From: Arsenophonus sp052174115 | GTDB taxonomy: Bacteria; Pseudomonadota; Gammaproteobacteria; Enterobacterales; Enterobacteriaceae | DNA: 64,000 nt | Reading direction: 5' to 3' | NCBI GenBank assembly: GCA_052174115.1 | Contig: JBQMRX010000001.1 | Span: forward strand, 868,001 to 932,000 | Shown here: positions 1 to 9,431 of the stretch, one piece after another | Numbering within the stretch: the stretch's first letter is position 1 | Layout of the letters: the number at the start of each line of letters is the position of its first letter | Program-made: the position numbers and the translations under genes | The notes under the pieces: model-generated | The model's database searches: none | What the model was told of the DNA's origin: nothing | What the model saw: only the letters and a program-made list of their open reading frames with translations

Positions 1-439
1 ATTTATTATTTTGTTTTTTTAATTTTTTCTCAAAAAATTTTTATGGTTACTTTTGTATTTATCATTTTAAGTTATTTATTTTAATTAATTAGATTTATAG
101 ATAAATATAATTTTAAAATTAGTAATTAAATGACTTAAGTTATTAAAATAATAAAATTTTATTTAAATAAAATTTTATTGATAATTAATTATCTTAAATA
201 TGAAATATAAAATATGAAACATGATGTATCATATTTATGAATTTATTTAAATTATTTTTTATTTTTTATTAATTAATTTAGTCAAAAAATTTTTTAAAAT
301 TTTTTTTAAACAAAAGCATATAAAAGTATTGATATTATTAACTACTCATGCGTTAATAGAATAAGCCTAATAAACAAATCTATTTTATTTATGACATTTT
401 AGTTAATTCGTTACAAGTAATACTATCTTTGATAGTCTT
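1..439. other. AT-rich region upstream of cspE, no gene seen
   Basis: I find no open reading frame or recognisable gene remnant. The last part is the probable promoter and leader region of cspE. A short stem-loop (ACTATC / GATAGT, 422-436) lies just before the proposed promoter. Confidence 0.5.
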
Positions 440-469
440 TTGATTGTTTTTACTGAGTGATTCTATAAT
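440..469 (+). promoter_or_regulatory. putative cspE promoter
   Basis: A TTGATT -35-like hexamer (440-445) is separated by 18 bases from a perfect TATAAT (464-469), about 70 bases upstream of the cspE start. That distance would give a leader of roughly 65 nucleotides. TATAAT-like strings are common in DNA this AT-rich, so this rests on position and spacing only. Confidence 0.4.
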
Positions 470-540
470 TTAATAGTGAAATAGGCTTTTATATATCTGT
501 CGAACGCGGCAATGTTTATTTGTTATATAGGAAAAGGCAT

Positions 541-753
541 ATGTCTGACAAAATAAAGGGTCAAGTGAAGTGGTTTAATGAATCTAAAGGCTTTGGTTTC
601 ATCACTCCTTCTGATGGTAGCAAAGATGTATTCGTTCACTTCTCTGCCATTCAAGGAAATGGATTTAAAACCCTGGCTGAAGGGCAAAATGTAGAATTCA
701 CTATTGAAGATGGTTCGAAAGGCCCAGCTGCAGCGAATGTAATAGCTCTTTAA
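541..753 (+). CDS. cspE: cold shock protein CspE
   Basis: A 70-residue single cold-shock domain protein, the length of E. coli CspE/CspC (69). Both RNA-binding motifs are intact: KGFGFI (RNP1, about residues 16-21) and VFVHF (RNP2, about 30-34). The protein ends in AANVIAL like E. coli CspE. CspE is a cytosolic RNA chaperone that melts secondary structure and acts as an antiterminator. I chose the ATG at 541 rather than an upstream in-frame ATG at 520 because it matches the family N-terminus (MS-KIKG) and follows an AGGAAAAGG ribosome site. A clear terminator follows. CspC is the alternative name; the two paralogs are nearly identical. Confidence 0.95.
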   Translation: MSDKIKGQVKWFNESKGFGFITPSDGSKDVFVHFSAIQGNGFKTLAEGQNVEFTIEDGSKGPAAANVIAL

Positions 754-780
754 ATTAGTTAAATAAATGGATTTTTTGAA

Positions 781-820
781 GCCTGTCTCACAAAGAAGTG
801 ACAGGTCTTCTTTATTTTTT
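781..820 (+). terminator. rho-independent terminator of cspE
   Basis: A hairpin with arms CCTGTC (782-787) and GACAGG (800-805) is followed by a T-rich tract (808-820). It lies 28 bases after the cspE stop. It is one of the few GC-containing hairpins in the window. Confidence 0.8.
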
Positions 821-2932
821 ATTTTTTATAAATAAATTAATCATAATTAATATTATTAATATTTTAATAATAACAAAATACTAAAAAATAGAACTTAATT
901 AATAAATATTTTAATAAGTGAACGGTATGTTAATTAAATTTAAAATTATCACGAATAGTTAAAATAATAAAATTCATAAATTATTTTTTTTAAAATAAAT
1001 CATAAATCTTTTCTAATATTATAGAAACATCTATATATTTTAATCATTTTTTTAATCTATAAAATTATATTAATTTTTAATAATTCTTAATTAAAAATTA
1101 AAATAATAACTGTATATTATTAATAATATGAATAATTTCATTAAAATAAAAAATATTTATAATATTCTCTATAATTAACAAAATAAATATAAATTTATCT
1201 GTCACTAGTTTTAATTTATTAATTATTATTAATTATTTTAATAAAATATATAGATTTTAAGATATAATTTAATTTTATTTTTTCTGATTTTTAATTAAAT
1301 TAAATAACTTGTTAATTTTATTTTAAATAAAATTAACAAGTTATTTATTATATTTTATTTTATTTTTAATATTTCTTAACAATATTTATTTTTCAAGATC
1401 TTTTTATCATTTATTTTTTGATACAATTAATTTTATTTCTAATAATTTATTTATTAATAACTTATTTATTTTTTCTATATTATTAAAATTTTTAATCTTT
1501 ATTTTAAAAAATATTATTAATATTAATATTTTTCAATTTGAAAAAGTAAATTTTTTACATTTATTAATATAATGATTAAAATTATAAAATATATAACATA
1601 ATATGATTTTATTTTTTTAATAAAGAAAAAAATTCTACGTTAAATATATGATAATAAAAAATTATAATATCATTAAATATAATCTTTATTCTTATTTAAG
1701 GATCATAAGTTTTAAGTAATAATTAAATATTTAAGTTAAATAATTAATAATATGACTAAATAATAATTTAGGATTAAATAATATTAAACGTTAAAATAAG
1801 CATTGATTATTTTAAGTTAATGATATTATTTAATTTTTAATTTTAAATAATAAAATAAAAAATAAGAATTATTTATTATATAACGAATAATTGAATCTAA
1901 ACTATTATTAATTTGTACATTTTAGTTTTAAATTATTTTTATTAGTATCTTAATACATATTGTATACCAAATAATAATTGAATATATTTAAATTATTAAT
2001 ATATTAAATACTTTTATAAAATTATTAATCATTTTAATATAAAAGATTAATTATATTAATAAAAGATTTAATTAATAAATAAACTAATATTATAAGTTAA
2101 AATTAGATTTATATATTTAAATTTTTAAAAAAAATAATAATAATATTTGCATAAAATATTATTAATTTAAGCTAAAGTTTTTAGAAAAAGTTATAGTTAA
2201 ATTTATTAGATTGATATAATTATATATATATTTTAATTTATTTATTTTTTAACTGATAATATATTAATAAAAATGATTTGACAAATTAATAAAATCAGTA
2301 ATAGTAGTTAAATAAAAAAACACATTTATTATTAAAATAATAAAACAACTATTCATTATATTATTTATTTTTTTTAATTTATTATTAAAATTTTAGTTAG
2401 ATTTTATTGTTATTCTTTAAGTTTTATCAAAATTTTTTATTTTTAACATACTTATTTTAATTTTTATATTATCTTAAATATGATTTATAATTTATTAATT
2501 TTATTTCTTACTTAAAATTTAAGAAACTAATAAAAATTAATATATATAATTAAAATAAAATATAAAGTATATATTATCTTTTAACATCTTTATATTAATT
2601 ATTTCTATAATATTTTGATAAAAATATTTTTAATAAAATTAACTTTTAAATAATATATTTTTATGATATTTAATATAATATTATCATTAAAATATTATAT
2701 TTCATTAAATAAAAATTATATAATCAATTATTATTAATTGTTAAAATATTTTTATTAGAAAAAATATCATTAATAATATAATTATAATTTTATATATTTA
2801 TAAAAATAAAAACACCTAATATACTGAGATTAATTGATTAAAACAATTTTTATTAATAATTATACTATTTTATTATTATTTAATATCAAATCAAATATAA
2901 TAATAAAAATTATTTCGTTAAATAAATTTATT
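821..2932. other. 2.1 kb gene desert between cspE and pgl
   Basis: No credible gene on either strand; short AT-only ORFs (for example the antisense one at 2860-3066) look spurious. Residual slightly GC-richer patches, such as around 915-960, hint at decayed coding sequence that I could not identify. The only structured element I see is a long perfect palindrome at 1301-1347, listed separately. Confidence 0.6.
1301..1347. repeat. 22-bp perfect inverted repeat with 3-nt loop
   Basis: The arm at 1301-1322 (begins TAAATAACTTGTTAATTTTA) is the exact reverse complement of 1326-1347, with three bases between them. It sits in the middle of a desert, so it is not an obvious terminator of a living gene. 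It could be the bidirectional terminator of genes now lost. Confidence 0.75.
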
Positions 2933-2945
2933 AAGGAGTTAATTA

Positions 2946-3941
2946 ATGAAACAAATAGTATATGTTGCGAGCTCAGAAAGCAAACAAATTCATGTTTGGA
3001 GAATAGATGAAGAAGGAAAAATGACATTATTGCAACAATTAACATTACCAGGAGAAGTACAACCAATGCAGATTAGTCATGATAATCAACATCTTTATGT
3101 TGGTATTCGACCTAATTTTGCGATTATAACTTATCTTATTTCAATAGAAGGAAAACTAAATCAACAAGCTATAATATCTATTCCTGTTTCACCAACTCAT
3201 ATTGAAATTGATCATCATGGAAATTGGCTTTTTATTTCATCTTACCATCAAGGAAGTTTAGTTGTATTACCTATTAATCAATATGGTATTGTTCAGTCTT
3301 CGATTCAAATTATTGATAATTTAAAACATCCTCATGCTTCAGGAATATTTTTTGATAATTCACGGTTATTTGTTACGTGTTTAGGAGAGGATTGTATTCG
3401 TATTTATACCATTAATAAAAATGGATATTTAAATGAAGAAATTGCTTATCGGATTACTACTAATAAAGGTGCAGGCCCGCGTCATTTAGCATTTTCACCA
3501 AATAAAAATGCTTTTTATTGTTTAAATGAATTAAATGCAACAATTAATGTTTATTCTAAATTTGAACCTTATCAGCAAAAACAAAATTGTGCTATTCTAC
3601 CTCTCAGTCCTGAAAGAATGCTTTTTGCTGCTGCAGATATTCATATCACACCAAATGGTAAATATCTTTATGTTAGTGAGCGTTCTACCAGTATTATTCG
3701 TTACTTTGAAGTAACAATGGATGGATTAAAATTATCCCCAATGACAATTTATCCAACAGAAACTCAACCACGTAGTTTTAATATTGATAAAACTGGTAAT
3801 TTTTTACTAGTTGCCGGTCAAAAATCTAATCATATTGCAGTTTATAAAATAAATATAATTACCGGCGCATTGAAAATGTTAAATCGTTATTTAGTTGGTA
3901 AAAGCCCGACGTGGGTTACGGTTAATTTAATTGAAAACTAA
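2946..3941 (+). CDS. pgl: 6-phosphogluconolactonase
   Basis: A 331-residue seven-bladed beta-propeller lactonase, identical in length to E. coli Pgl (YbhE). It hydrolyses 6-phosphogluconolactone to 6-phosphogluconate in the oxidative pentose phosphate pathway; the next enzyme, Gnd, is also encoded in this window. Family signatures include the N-terminal YVASSESKQIHVW and the strand GAGPRHLAFSPN near residue 180. An excellent AAGGAG ribosome site (about 2933-2938) sets the start. It converges with bioA, with only 12 bases between the stops. E. coli also keeps pgl near bioA. Confidence 0.95.
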   Translation: MKQIVYVASSESKQIHVWRIDEEGKMTLLQQLTLPGEVQPMQISHDNQHLYVGIRPNFAIITYLISIEGKLNQQAIISIPVSPTHIEIDHHGNWLFISSYHQGSLVVLPINQYGIVQSSIQIIDNLKHPHASGIFFDNSRLFVTCLGEDCIRIYTINKNGYLNEEIAYRITTNKGAGPRHLAFSPNKNAFYCLNELNATINVYSKFEPYQQKQNCAILPLSPERMLFAAADIHITPNGKYLYVSERSTSIIRYFEVTMDGLKLSPMTIYPTETQPRSFNIDKTGNFLLVAGQKSNHIAVYKINIITGALKMLNRYLVGKSPTWVTVNLIEN

Positions 3942-3953
3942 ATTAACTTTAAT

Positions 3954-5228
3954 TTAAATTTTAATAACTATTTTTTTTATCGCTTTTGTTAATTTAGTTA
4001 ATTGCTGAGAGGTAATGATATATGGTGGGATTAAATAAATTAATTTACCAAATGGTCGAATCCATACACCTTCGCTAATAAAATAACGTTGTAATTCAGT
4101 TATATTAACTCTTTTTTTCATTTCAACAACACCAATAGCACCTAAAACTCGTACATCAGCAACTTGTGGTTGATCTCGTAGTGGAAAAAGTTCAGTTATC
4201 AACTGTGTTTCAATGTTTTTTACCCATCTTTGCCATGGGCTATTCATTAATAATGTTATGTTTGCATCAGCGATTGCGCAAGCTAATGGATTACCCATAA
4301 AAGTAGGCCCATGCATAAAACAACCAGCTTTACCTTGGCTAATGGTATCTGCAATATGCCGACTAGTCATGGTGGCAGATAGAGTAATATAACCACCAGT
4401 TAATGCTTTACCTAAGCACAAAATATCAGGCAAAATAGCACTATGTTGATAGGCAAATAATTTCCCTGTACGACCAAATCCTGTAGCTATTTCATCAACA
4501 ATTAGCAAAATATCATACTGATCACAAAATTTTCTTACTCCTGTTAAGTAATTAGGATGATAAATTCGCATACCGCCAGCACTCTGAACAATCGGTTCAA
4601 TAATAATAGCAGCAATTTTATTAGATTTTTCTGTTAATATTTTTTGTAATGGAATTAAATCCTCTTCTTGCCATTGTTGATAAAAACCACATTGAGGTTC
4701 TTGAATAAAAAAATTTAATGGCAAGTAATCTTGATAAAGACTATGCATTGAATTTTTTGGATCACAAACTGACATAGCACCAAAAGTATCTCCATGATAT
4801 CCCTTTTGTAAAGCAATAAATTGATGCCGTGTTTCACCACGTGCCTGCCAATATTCTAATGCCATTTTTAATGCTATTTCTATAGCTACTGAGCCAGAGT
4901 CAGCCAGAAAAATACACTCTAATCCATCATCAGTTATATCGATTAATTGTCGACACAAAGCAATCGCTGATAGATGTGTAATACCACCAAACATAACATG
5001 AGACATTTTATTTAATTGCTGTCTAGCAGCTTTGTTAAGTGAAGGATGATTATATCCATGAATTGCTGCCCACCAAGAAGCCATGCCATCAATCAATTTT
5101 TTTCCATTAGCTAAATGAAGTTTAACAGTTGATGCTCCAACGATAGGATATGCTGGAATTGGTTTAATCATTGAAGAATATGGATGCCAAATATGTTTAG
5201 TATCAAAATCAATATTATTTAAATTCAT
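3954..5228 (-). CDS. bioA: adenosylmethionine--8-amino-7-oxononanoate aminotransferase
   Basis: 424 residues (E. coli BioA 429). This PLP enzyme converts KAPA to DAPA, the third-last step of biotin synthesis, using S-adenosylmethionine as amino donor. Visible class III aminotransferase features are the substrate-side WHPYSSM at the N-terminus, the cofactor segment DSGSVAIEIALKMA, the IIIEPIVQSAGGM and LLIVDEIATGFGRTG stretches, and the Schiff-base lysine in CLGKALTGGY (about residue 270). It is divergent from bioB across 98 bases, as in E. coli. It looks fully intact. Confidence 0.96.
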   Translation of the reverse strand: MNLNNIDFDTKHIWHPYSSMIKPIPAYPIVGASTVKLHLANGKKLIDGMASWWAAIHGYNHPSLNKAARQQLNKMSHVMFGGITHLSAIALCRQLIDITDDGLECIFLADSGSVAIEIALKMALEYWQARGETRHQFIALQKGYHGDTFGAMSVCDPKNSMHSLYQDYLPLNFFIQEPQCGFYQQWQEEDLIPLQKILTEKSNKIAAIIIEPIVQSAGGMRIYHPNYLTGVRKFCDQYDILLIVDEIATGFGRTGKLFAYQHSAILPDILCLGKALTGGYITLSATMTSRHIADTISQGKAGCFMHGPTFMGNPLACAIADANITLLMNSPWQRWVKNIETQLITELFPLRDQPQVADVRVLGAIGVVEMKKRVNITELQRYFISEGVWIRPFGKLIYLIPPYIITSQQLTKLTKAIKKIVIKI

Positions 5229-5260
5229 TATATTTAATTAATTCATTTTATTTATTTTAG

Positions 5261-5288
5261 TTGACATGATAACGTAATTATTTAAACT
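5261..5288 (+). promoter_or_regulatory. possible bioB promoter in the bioA-bioB divergent spacer
   Basis: A consensus -35 TTGACA (5261-5266) lies 16 bases before a weak -10-like TAAACT (5283-5288), upstream of bioB. I looked for the BirA operator (palindromic TTGTAAACC type) that overlaps this promoter in E. coli and see no convincing match. Biotin repression may therefore be lost. Confidence 0.3.
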
Positions 5289-5326
5289 AACAATACTTTT
5301 TATTTTAGGAGAGAAAATGTGTAAAG

Positions 5327-6286
5327 ATGAAAAAAATATGGACACTTAATAAAGCTAAAGCATTATTTGATTTACCTTTTTTTGAATTACTTTTTCAATC
5401 TCAACAAGTTCATCGTCTACATTTTGATCCTCAAGAGATTCAAATTAGCACTTTATTATCAATTAAAACTGGTGCATGTCCAGAAGATTGTAAATATTGT
5501 CCTCAAAGCTCTCATTATAAAACAGGATTAAAAGTTGAGCAACTATTAGAAATACAACAAGTAATTAATTCAGCTAAACAAGCTAAAAAGTCAGGTTCAA
5601 CTCGGTTTTGTATGGGTGCTGCATGGCGAAATCCGCATGAACGTGATATGCCTTATTTAGAAATTATTGTGAAAGAAGTAAAAGCATTGGGCATGGAAAC
5701 CTGTATGACATTAGGTAAATTAAATAATCAACAAGCGCAAAGATTAGCAAATGCAGGGCTTGATTATTATAATCACAACTTAGATACTTCATTAGAGTTT
5801 TATAATTCTATTATTACAACTAGAACTTATCAAGATCGTCTTGATACTATTGATAAAGTTCGTAAGACAGGTATGAAAGTATGTTGTGGTGGAATTATCG
5901 GTTTGGGTGAAAAAGTTATTGATCGAGCATCATTATTAGTTCAATTAGCTAATTTACCTCAAGTTCCTGAAAGTGTACCAATTAATATGTTAATAAAAAT
6001 AAAAGGTACGCCTCTTGAAAAAAATGAAAATGTTGATCCATTTGACTTTATTCGTACTATTGCTGTTGCTCGCATTATAATGCCAATCTCTTTTATTCGA
6101 CTCTCTGCTGGTCGTGAACAAATGAATGAACAGATGCAAACACTCTGTTTTATGGCTGGGGCTAATTCTCTTTTTTATGGTTGTAAATTATTAACAGCCA
6201 ATAACCAAAAACAAGATAAAGATCAACAACTTTTTCGTAAGTTAAATATTAATCTACAATCAATAAATAATATATCGAGTCATTGA
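5327..6286 (+). CDS. bioB: biotin synthase
   Basis: 319 residues (E. coli 346; the shortfall is at the variable C-terminal tail). This radical-SAM enzyme inserts sulfur into dethiobiotin. The [4Fe-4S] cluster cysteines of CPEDCKYC are C51, C55 and C58, and the auxiliary-cluster and active-site stretches RFCMGAAWR, YYNHNLDTS and IRLSAGREQM are intact. The start is awkward. The AGGAGA ribosome site (5307-5312) best fits an out-of-frame ATG at 5317, while the in-frame ATG at 5327 is 14 bases away. Removing one A from the A7 run at 5330-5336 would put ATG 5317 in frame. First gene of bioB-bioF-bioC-bioD. Confidence 0.95.
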   Translation: MKKIWTLNKAKALFDLPFFELLFQSQQVHRLHFDPQEIQISTLLSIKTGACPEDCKYCPQSSHYKTGLKVEQLLEIQQVINSAKQAKKSGSTRFCMGAAWRNPHERDMPYLEIIVKEVKALGMETCMTLGKLNNQQAQRLANAGLDYYNHNLDTSLEFYNSIITTRTYQDRLDTIDKVRKTGMKVCCGGIIGLGEKVIDRASLLVQLANLPQVPESVPINMLIKIKGTPLEKNENVDPFDFIRTIAVARIIMPISFIRLSAGREQMNEQMQTLCFMAGANSLFYGCKLLTANNQKQDKDQQLFRKLNINLQSINNISSH

Positions 6287-6354
6287 TAAAATAAAACAAT
6301 CAGAAAATATATGATGTAGAATAAATATGGAATAATTTATAATGAGGCGCCTAG

Positions 6355-7520
6355 ATGAATTGGTCAACATTTTTAACTAATCAATTTGATATGCGAAAGA
6401 AGAAAGCATTGTGGCGTGAACGGCAAATTATAAAAAAAATGATGCACGCACTATAGTCTTCAATCAACGACAGTATGTAAATTTTTCTAGTAATGATTAT
6501 TTAGGATTAAGTCATCATTCTATGATTATTAAAGCCTGGAAAATTGGATTAAGTCAATATGGAACAGGTAGTGGTAGTTCTAGCCATATTATTGGATATA
6601 ATTCTGCTCACGATAAACTTGAGCAACAACTTGCTGATTGGTTAGGTTATTCACATGCTTTATTATTCATTTCTGGTTATACTGTAAATCAAAGTATAAT
6701 TATGACATTAATGAATAAAAACGATATTATTTTAGCTGATAAATTTAGTCATGCATCTTTATTAGAAGCTGCGATATTATCGCCAGCAATATTAAAACGT
6801 TTTGCCCATAATCAAGTTGATGCCTTACAACGTCTTTTATCATTAAATTATACCGGTAAAATACTAGTTGCCACAGAAGGTGTATTTAGTATGAATGGTG
6901 ATAGTGCTCCTTTATGTCAATTACAATTAATGACAAGGCAAGCTGAGGCTTGGTTATTAGTAGATGATGCTCATGGTATTGGTGTTACTGGAGATGAAGG
7001 TAGAGGTAGTTGTTATTTACATAAAGTAAAACCTGAATTACTTGTAATAACATTTGGTAAAGCGTTTGGGATTAGTGGAGCAGCATTGCTTTGCAATAAA
7101 AACACTATCGACTATTTTCTACAATATTCTAAACATTTAATTTATAGTACATCAATGCCACCAGCACAAGCAGTAGCATTATCTGAGGCTATTAAACAAA
7201 TTCGTCAAGCAGATGGATTAAGAGAAAAGTTACAACGTAATATTAATTATTTTCGTCAATTAGCTAGTTGTTATAATTTTCCATTATTAAATTCATATAC
7301 TGCAATTCAATCATTGATTATTGGTAGTAACCACCGTTGTTTACAATTATCTCAATTTTTACGTCAGCGAGGATTTTGGGTTCATGCTATTCGACCACCA
7401 ACGGTACCATTTGGTACTGCAAGATTAAGAATTACATTGATGGCTAATCATCAATTTTCTGATATTACACAGTTAATGGAAACGTTAAATGAATTCTTCA
7501 ACAATTATATCAATGAATAA
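6355..7520 (+). CDS. bioF: 8-amino-7-oxononanoate synthase, interrupted by a -1 frameshift
   Basis: BioF condenses pimeloyl-ACP and alanine to KAPA (PLP-dependent). The ATG at 6355 follows a GAGG ribosome site and begins MNWSTFLTNQ. That frame meets TAG at 6454, but the downstream frame continues NDARTIVFNQRQYVNFSSND and then the complete enzyme, with PLP lysine in TFGKAFGISGA. The switch happens in eight A (6432-6439), phased as xxA AAA AAA, a classical -1 slippery heptamer. With the shift the product is about 388 residues (E. coli 384). The ORF starting at ATG 6522 alone would lack about 56 residues. Either this is a pseudogene, or the product is made by ribosomal frameshifting or transcriptional slippage; all other bio genes are intact. 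bioC overlaps its 3' end. Confidence 0.85.
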
Positions 7521-8262
7521 ACAAGCAATCGCTCATGCTTTTGGACGAGCTGCTAAAAATTATGATAATATTGCATTATTTCAACAACAAAGTGGTCAAT
7601 ATTTATTTGATTCGCTATCTTTGATACAAAGTAATATAATTTTAGATGCTGGTTGTGGTACTGGTTATTTTAGTGAACAATGGCAATCAGTAGGAAAAGA
7701 AGTTATTGCACTTGATTTATCTGCATCAATGTTAGCTATTGCACAACAAAAACAAACAGCTAAAAATTATATACAGGCTGATATGGAATATTTACCGTTA
7801 GCTAACGAAAGTATTGATCTTTGTTTTAGTCATCTCGCTATCCAATGGTGTTGTAATTTATATACTCCGTTAAGTGAATTATATCGTATTACAAAAAAAG
7901 GCGGGATAATTGGTTTTTCTACTTTACTTAATGGTTCATTACAAGAACTACAACAATGTTTGAGAAAAGTTAATAATAATTATCGTATTAATTCTTTTAT
8001 AACTTTTGAACAAATTAAAAAAATTTGTAGTTGTTGGTCATATAGTTTAGAACCACGATCTTTGCATTTAACTTATTCTTCATTTACTTCCTTACTACAA
8101 TCTTTAAAAGGTATTGGTGCAACTTATTTGAGAAATGGGCGACAACAACAAGGTCTAATGACAAAAAATTACTTAACTAAATTAGTTGATCATTACCCTC
8201 ATGTTAATGCACAATTCCCACTAACTTATCAACTTGTTTATGGAATTTTATATCGTGAATAA
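7489..8262 (+). CDS. bioC: malonyl-ACP O-methyltransferase
   Basis: A class I SAM methyltransferase that methylates malonyl-ACP so that fatty acid synthase can build the pimeloyl chain for biotin. The SAM-binding motif I DAGCGTGYFSE and the post-motif ALDLSASML are clear, followed by LAIQWC and KGIGATYLR, both typical of BioC. Two starts are possible. ATG 7489 (257 residues, overlapping bioF by 32 bases) has GGAA 7 bases upstream. ATG 7513 (249 residues, MNKQAIAHAFGRA) matches E. coli BioC (251) better in length but has no ribosome site. The stop abuts the bioD start, so the two are probably translationally coupled. Confidence 0.93.
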   Translation: MNSSTIISMNKQAIAHAFGRAAKNYDNIALFQQQSGQYLFDSLSLIQSNIILDAGCGTGYFSEQWQSVGKEVIALDLSASMLAIAQQKQTAKNYIQADMEYLPLANESIDLCFSHLAIQWCCNLYTPLSELYRITKKGGIIGFSTLLNGSLQELQQCLRKVNNNYRINSFITFEQIKKICSCWSYSLEPRSLHLTYSSFTSLLQSLKGIGATYLRNGRQQQGLMTKNYLTKLVDHYPHVNAQFPLTYQLVYGILYRE

Positions 8263-8931
8263 ATGTTTTTTTTAACTGGAACTGATACAGGTATTGGTAA
8301 AACTGTCGTGACTTGCGCGTTGTTACAAGCAGCTGCGGATTATGGCTATCAAACAGCAGGCTATAAACCAATAGCTTCAGGTGGTAAGAAATTAAAAAAT
8401 GGTTTAATAAATTCAGATGCTCAATTATTAAAAAAAAATAGCAGCTTGAAACTAAATTATCATGATGTTAATCCAATTGTTTTTTTTCAAGAAACATCAC
8501 CACATATTGCCAGCCAGATAACAGGGGAAGTTATTAATTTAGAAATAATAAATGTTGGATTAAATAAATTAAAACAATCTGCTAATTGGTTGATTATAGA
8601 AGGTATTGGTGGATGGTATACACCACTTTCAGCTAAGCGAACTTTATCTGATTGGGTTATACAACAAAAATTACCAGTAATATTAACGGTTGGTATTAAA
8701 TTAGGTTGCATTAATCATTCAATATTAACGGCACAGGCGATTCAGCAAAGTGGTTTATTATTAGTTGGGTGGGTTGCTAATGAAATTATTTTACCAGATC
8801 AGTATCAACAAGATTATTTATTATCATTGCAGGAATGGTTGTCAGTTCCATGTTTAGGAATTATTCCACATTTACCTAATTGGCAATCTTATTCGATTGG
8901 GAAATTTATTAATTTAAATAGTATATTATAA
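8263..8931 (+). CDS. bioD: dethiobiotin synthetase
   Basis: 222 residues, the usual BioD length. It closes the ureido ring of DAPA with CO2 and ATP to make dethiobiotin. The P-loop GTDTGIGKT sits at residues 6-14, and YKPIASGG and IEGIGGWYTPLS correspond to the substrate and nucleotide loops. The ATG starts directly after the bioC TAA with no spacer. It is the last biotin gene. An AT-only hairpin with 10-bp arms (8950-8959 / 8964-8973) follows and could end the transcript before uvrB. Confidence 0.95.
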   Translation: MFFLTGTDTGIGKTVVTCALLQAAADYGYQTAGYKPIASGGKKLKNGLINSDAQLLKKNSSLKLNYHDVNPIVFFQETSPHIASQITGEVINLEIINVGLNKLKQSANWLIIEGIGGWYTPLSAKRTLSDWVIQQKLPVILTVGIKLGCINHSILTAQAIQQSGLLLVGWVANEIILPDQYQQDYLLSLQEWLSVPCLGIIPHLPNWQSYSIGKFINLNSIL

Positions 8932-8973
8932 AAAATAATTTTTAAATTTAAATAAAAATAATAATTTTTATTT

Positions 8974-9431
8974 TATTCTATTTAAAATAAAAACAACAAT
9001 AATTAAAATATTATTTTTTATTTTTTCGTAAAATACTTTCAATACTTGAGTAAAATATTATAATTAATTATATTAAAAAGAATTAATTAAGTTATTCATA
9101 ATTCTTATTAATATTCTTATTTATTAAACATAAAAAGTTATGTTAATTAAGGTATGATAAAATTTAATTAGTAGTTGATCATATTTTAGTTACAAATAAA
9201 ATTATATAAATATTAATATCTTATATAAAATATATCTAAATAGTATATAAAGTTTACATTGATTAATTTTAACTATTAAATATAATCAAATAAAAGAAAA
9301 TCTTAGGAATAACTAAATTATTAAAAATAAATTTGTATAAATAATTAATTAGAATTAAAAATGATTTTTTATTTTTGATAATATTAAAAATATTTTATAA
9401 TAAAGAAATATTTTTTAACAAAGAAGGTTAG
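8974..9431. other. bioD-uvrB spacer
   Basis: About 460 bases of AT-rich DNA with no gene. It presumably carries the uvrB promoter. I see no sequence resembling a LexA box (CTGT-N8-ACAG), so SOS control of uvrB may be lost. Confidence 0.5.
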
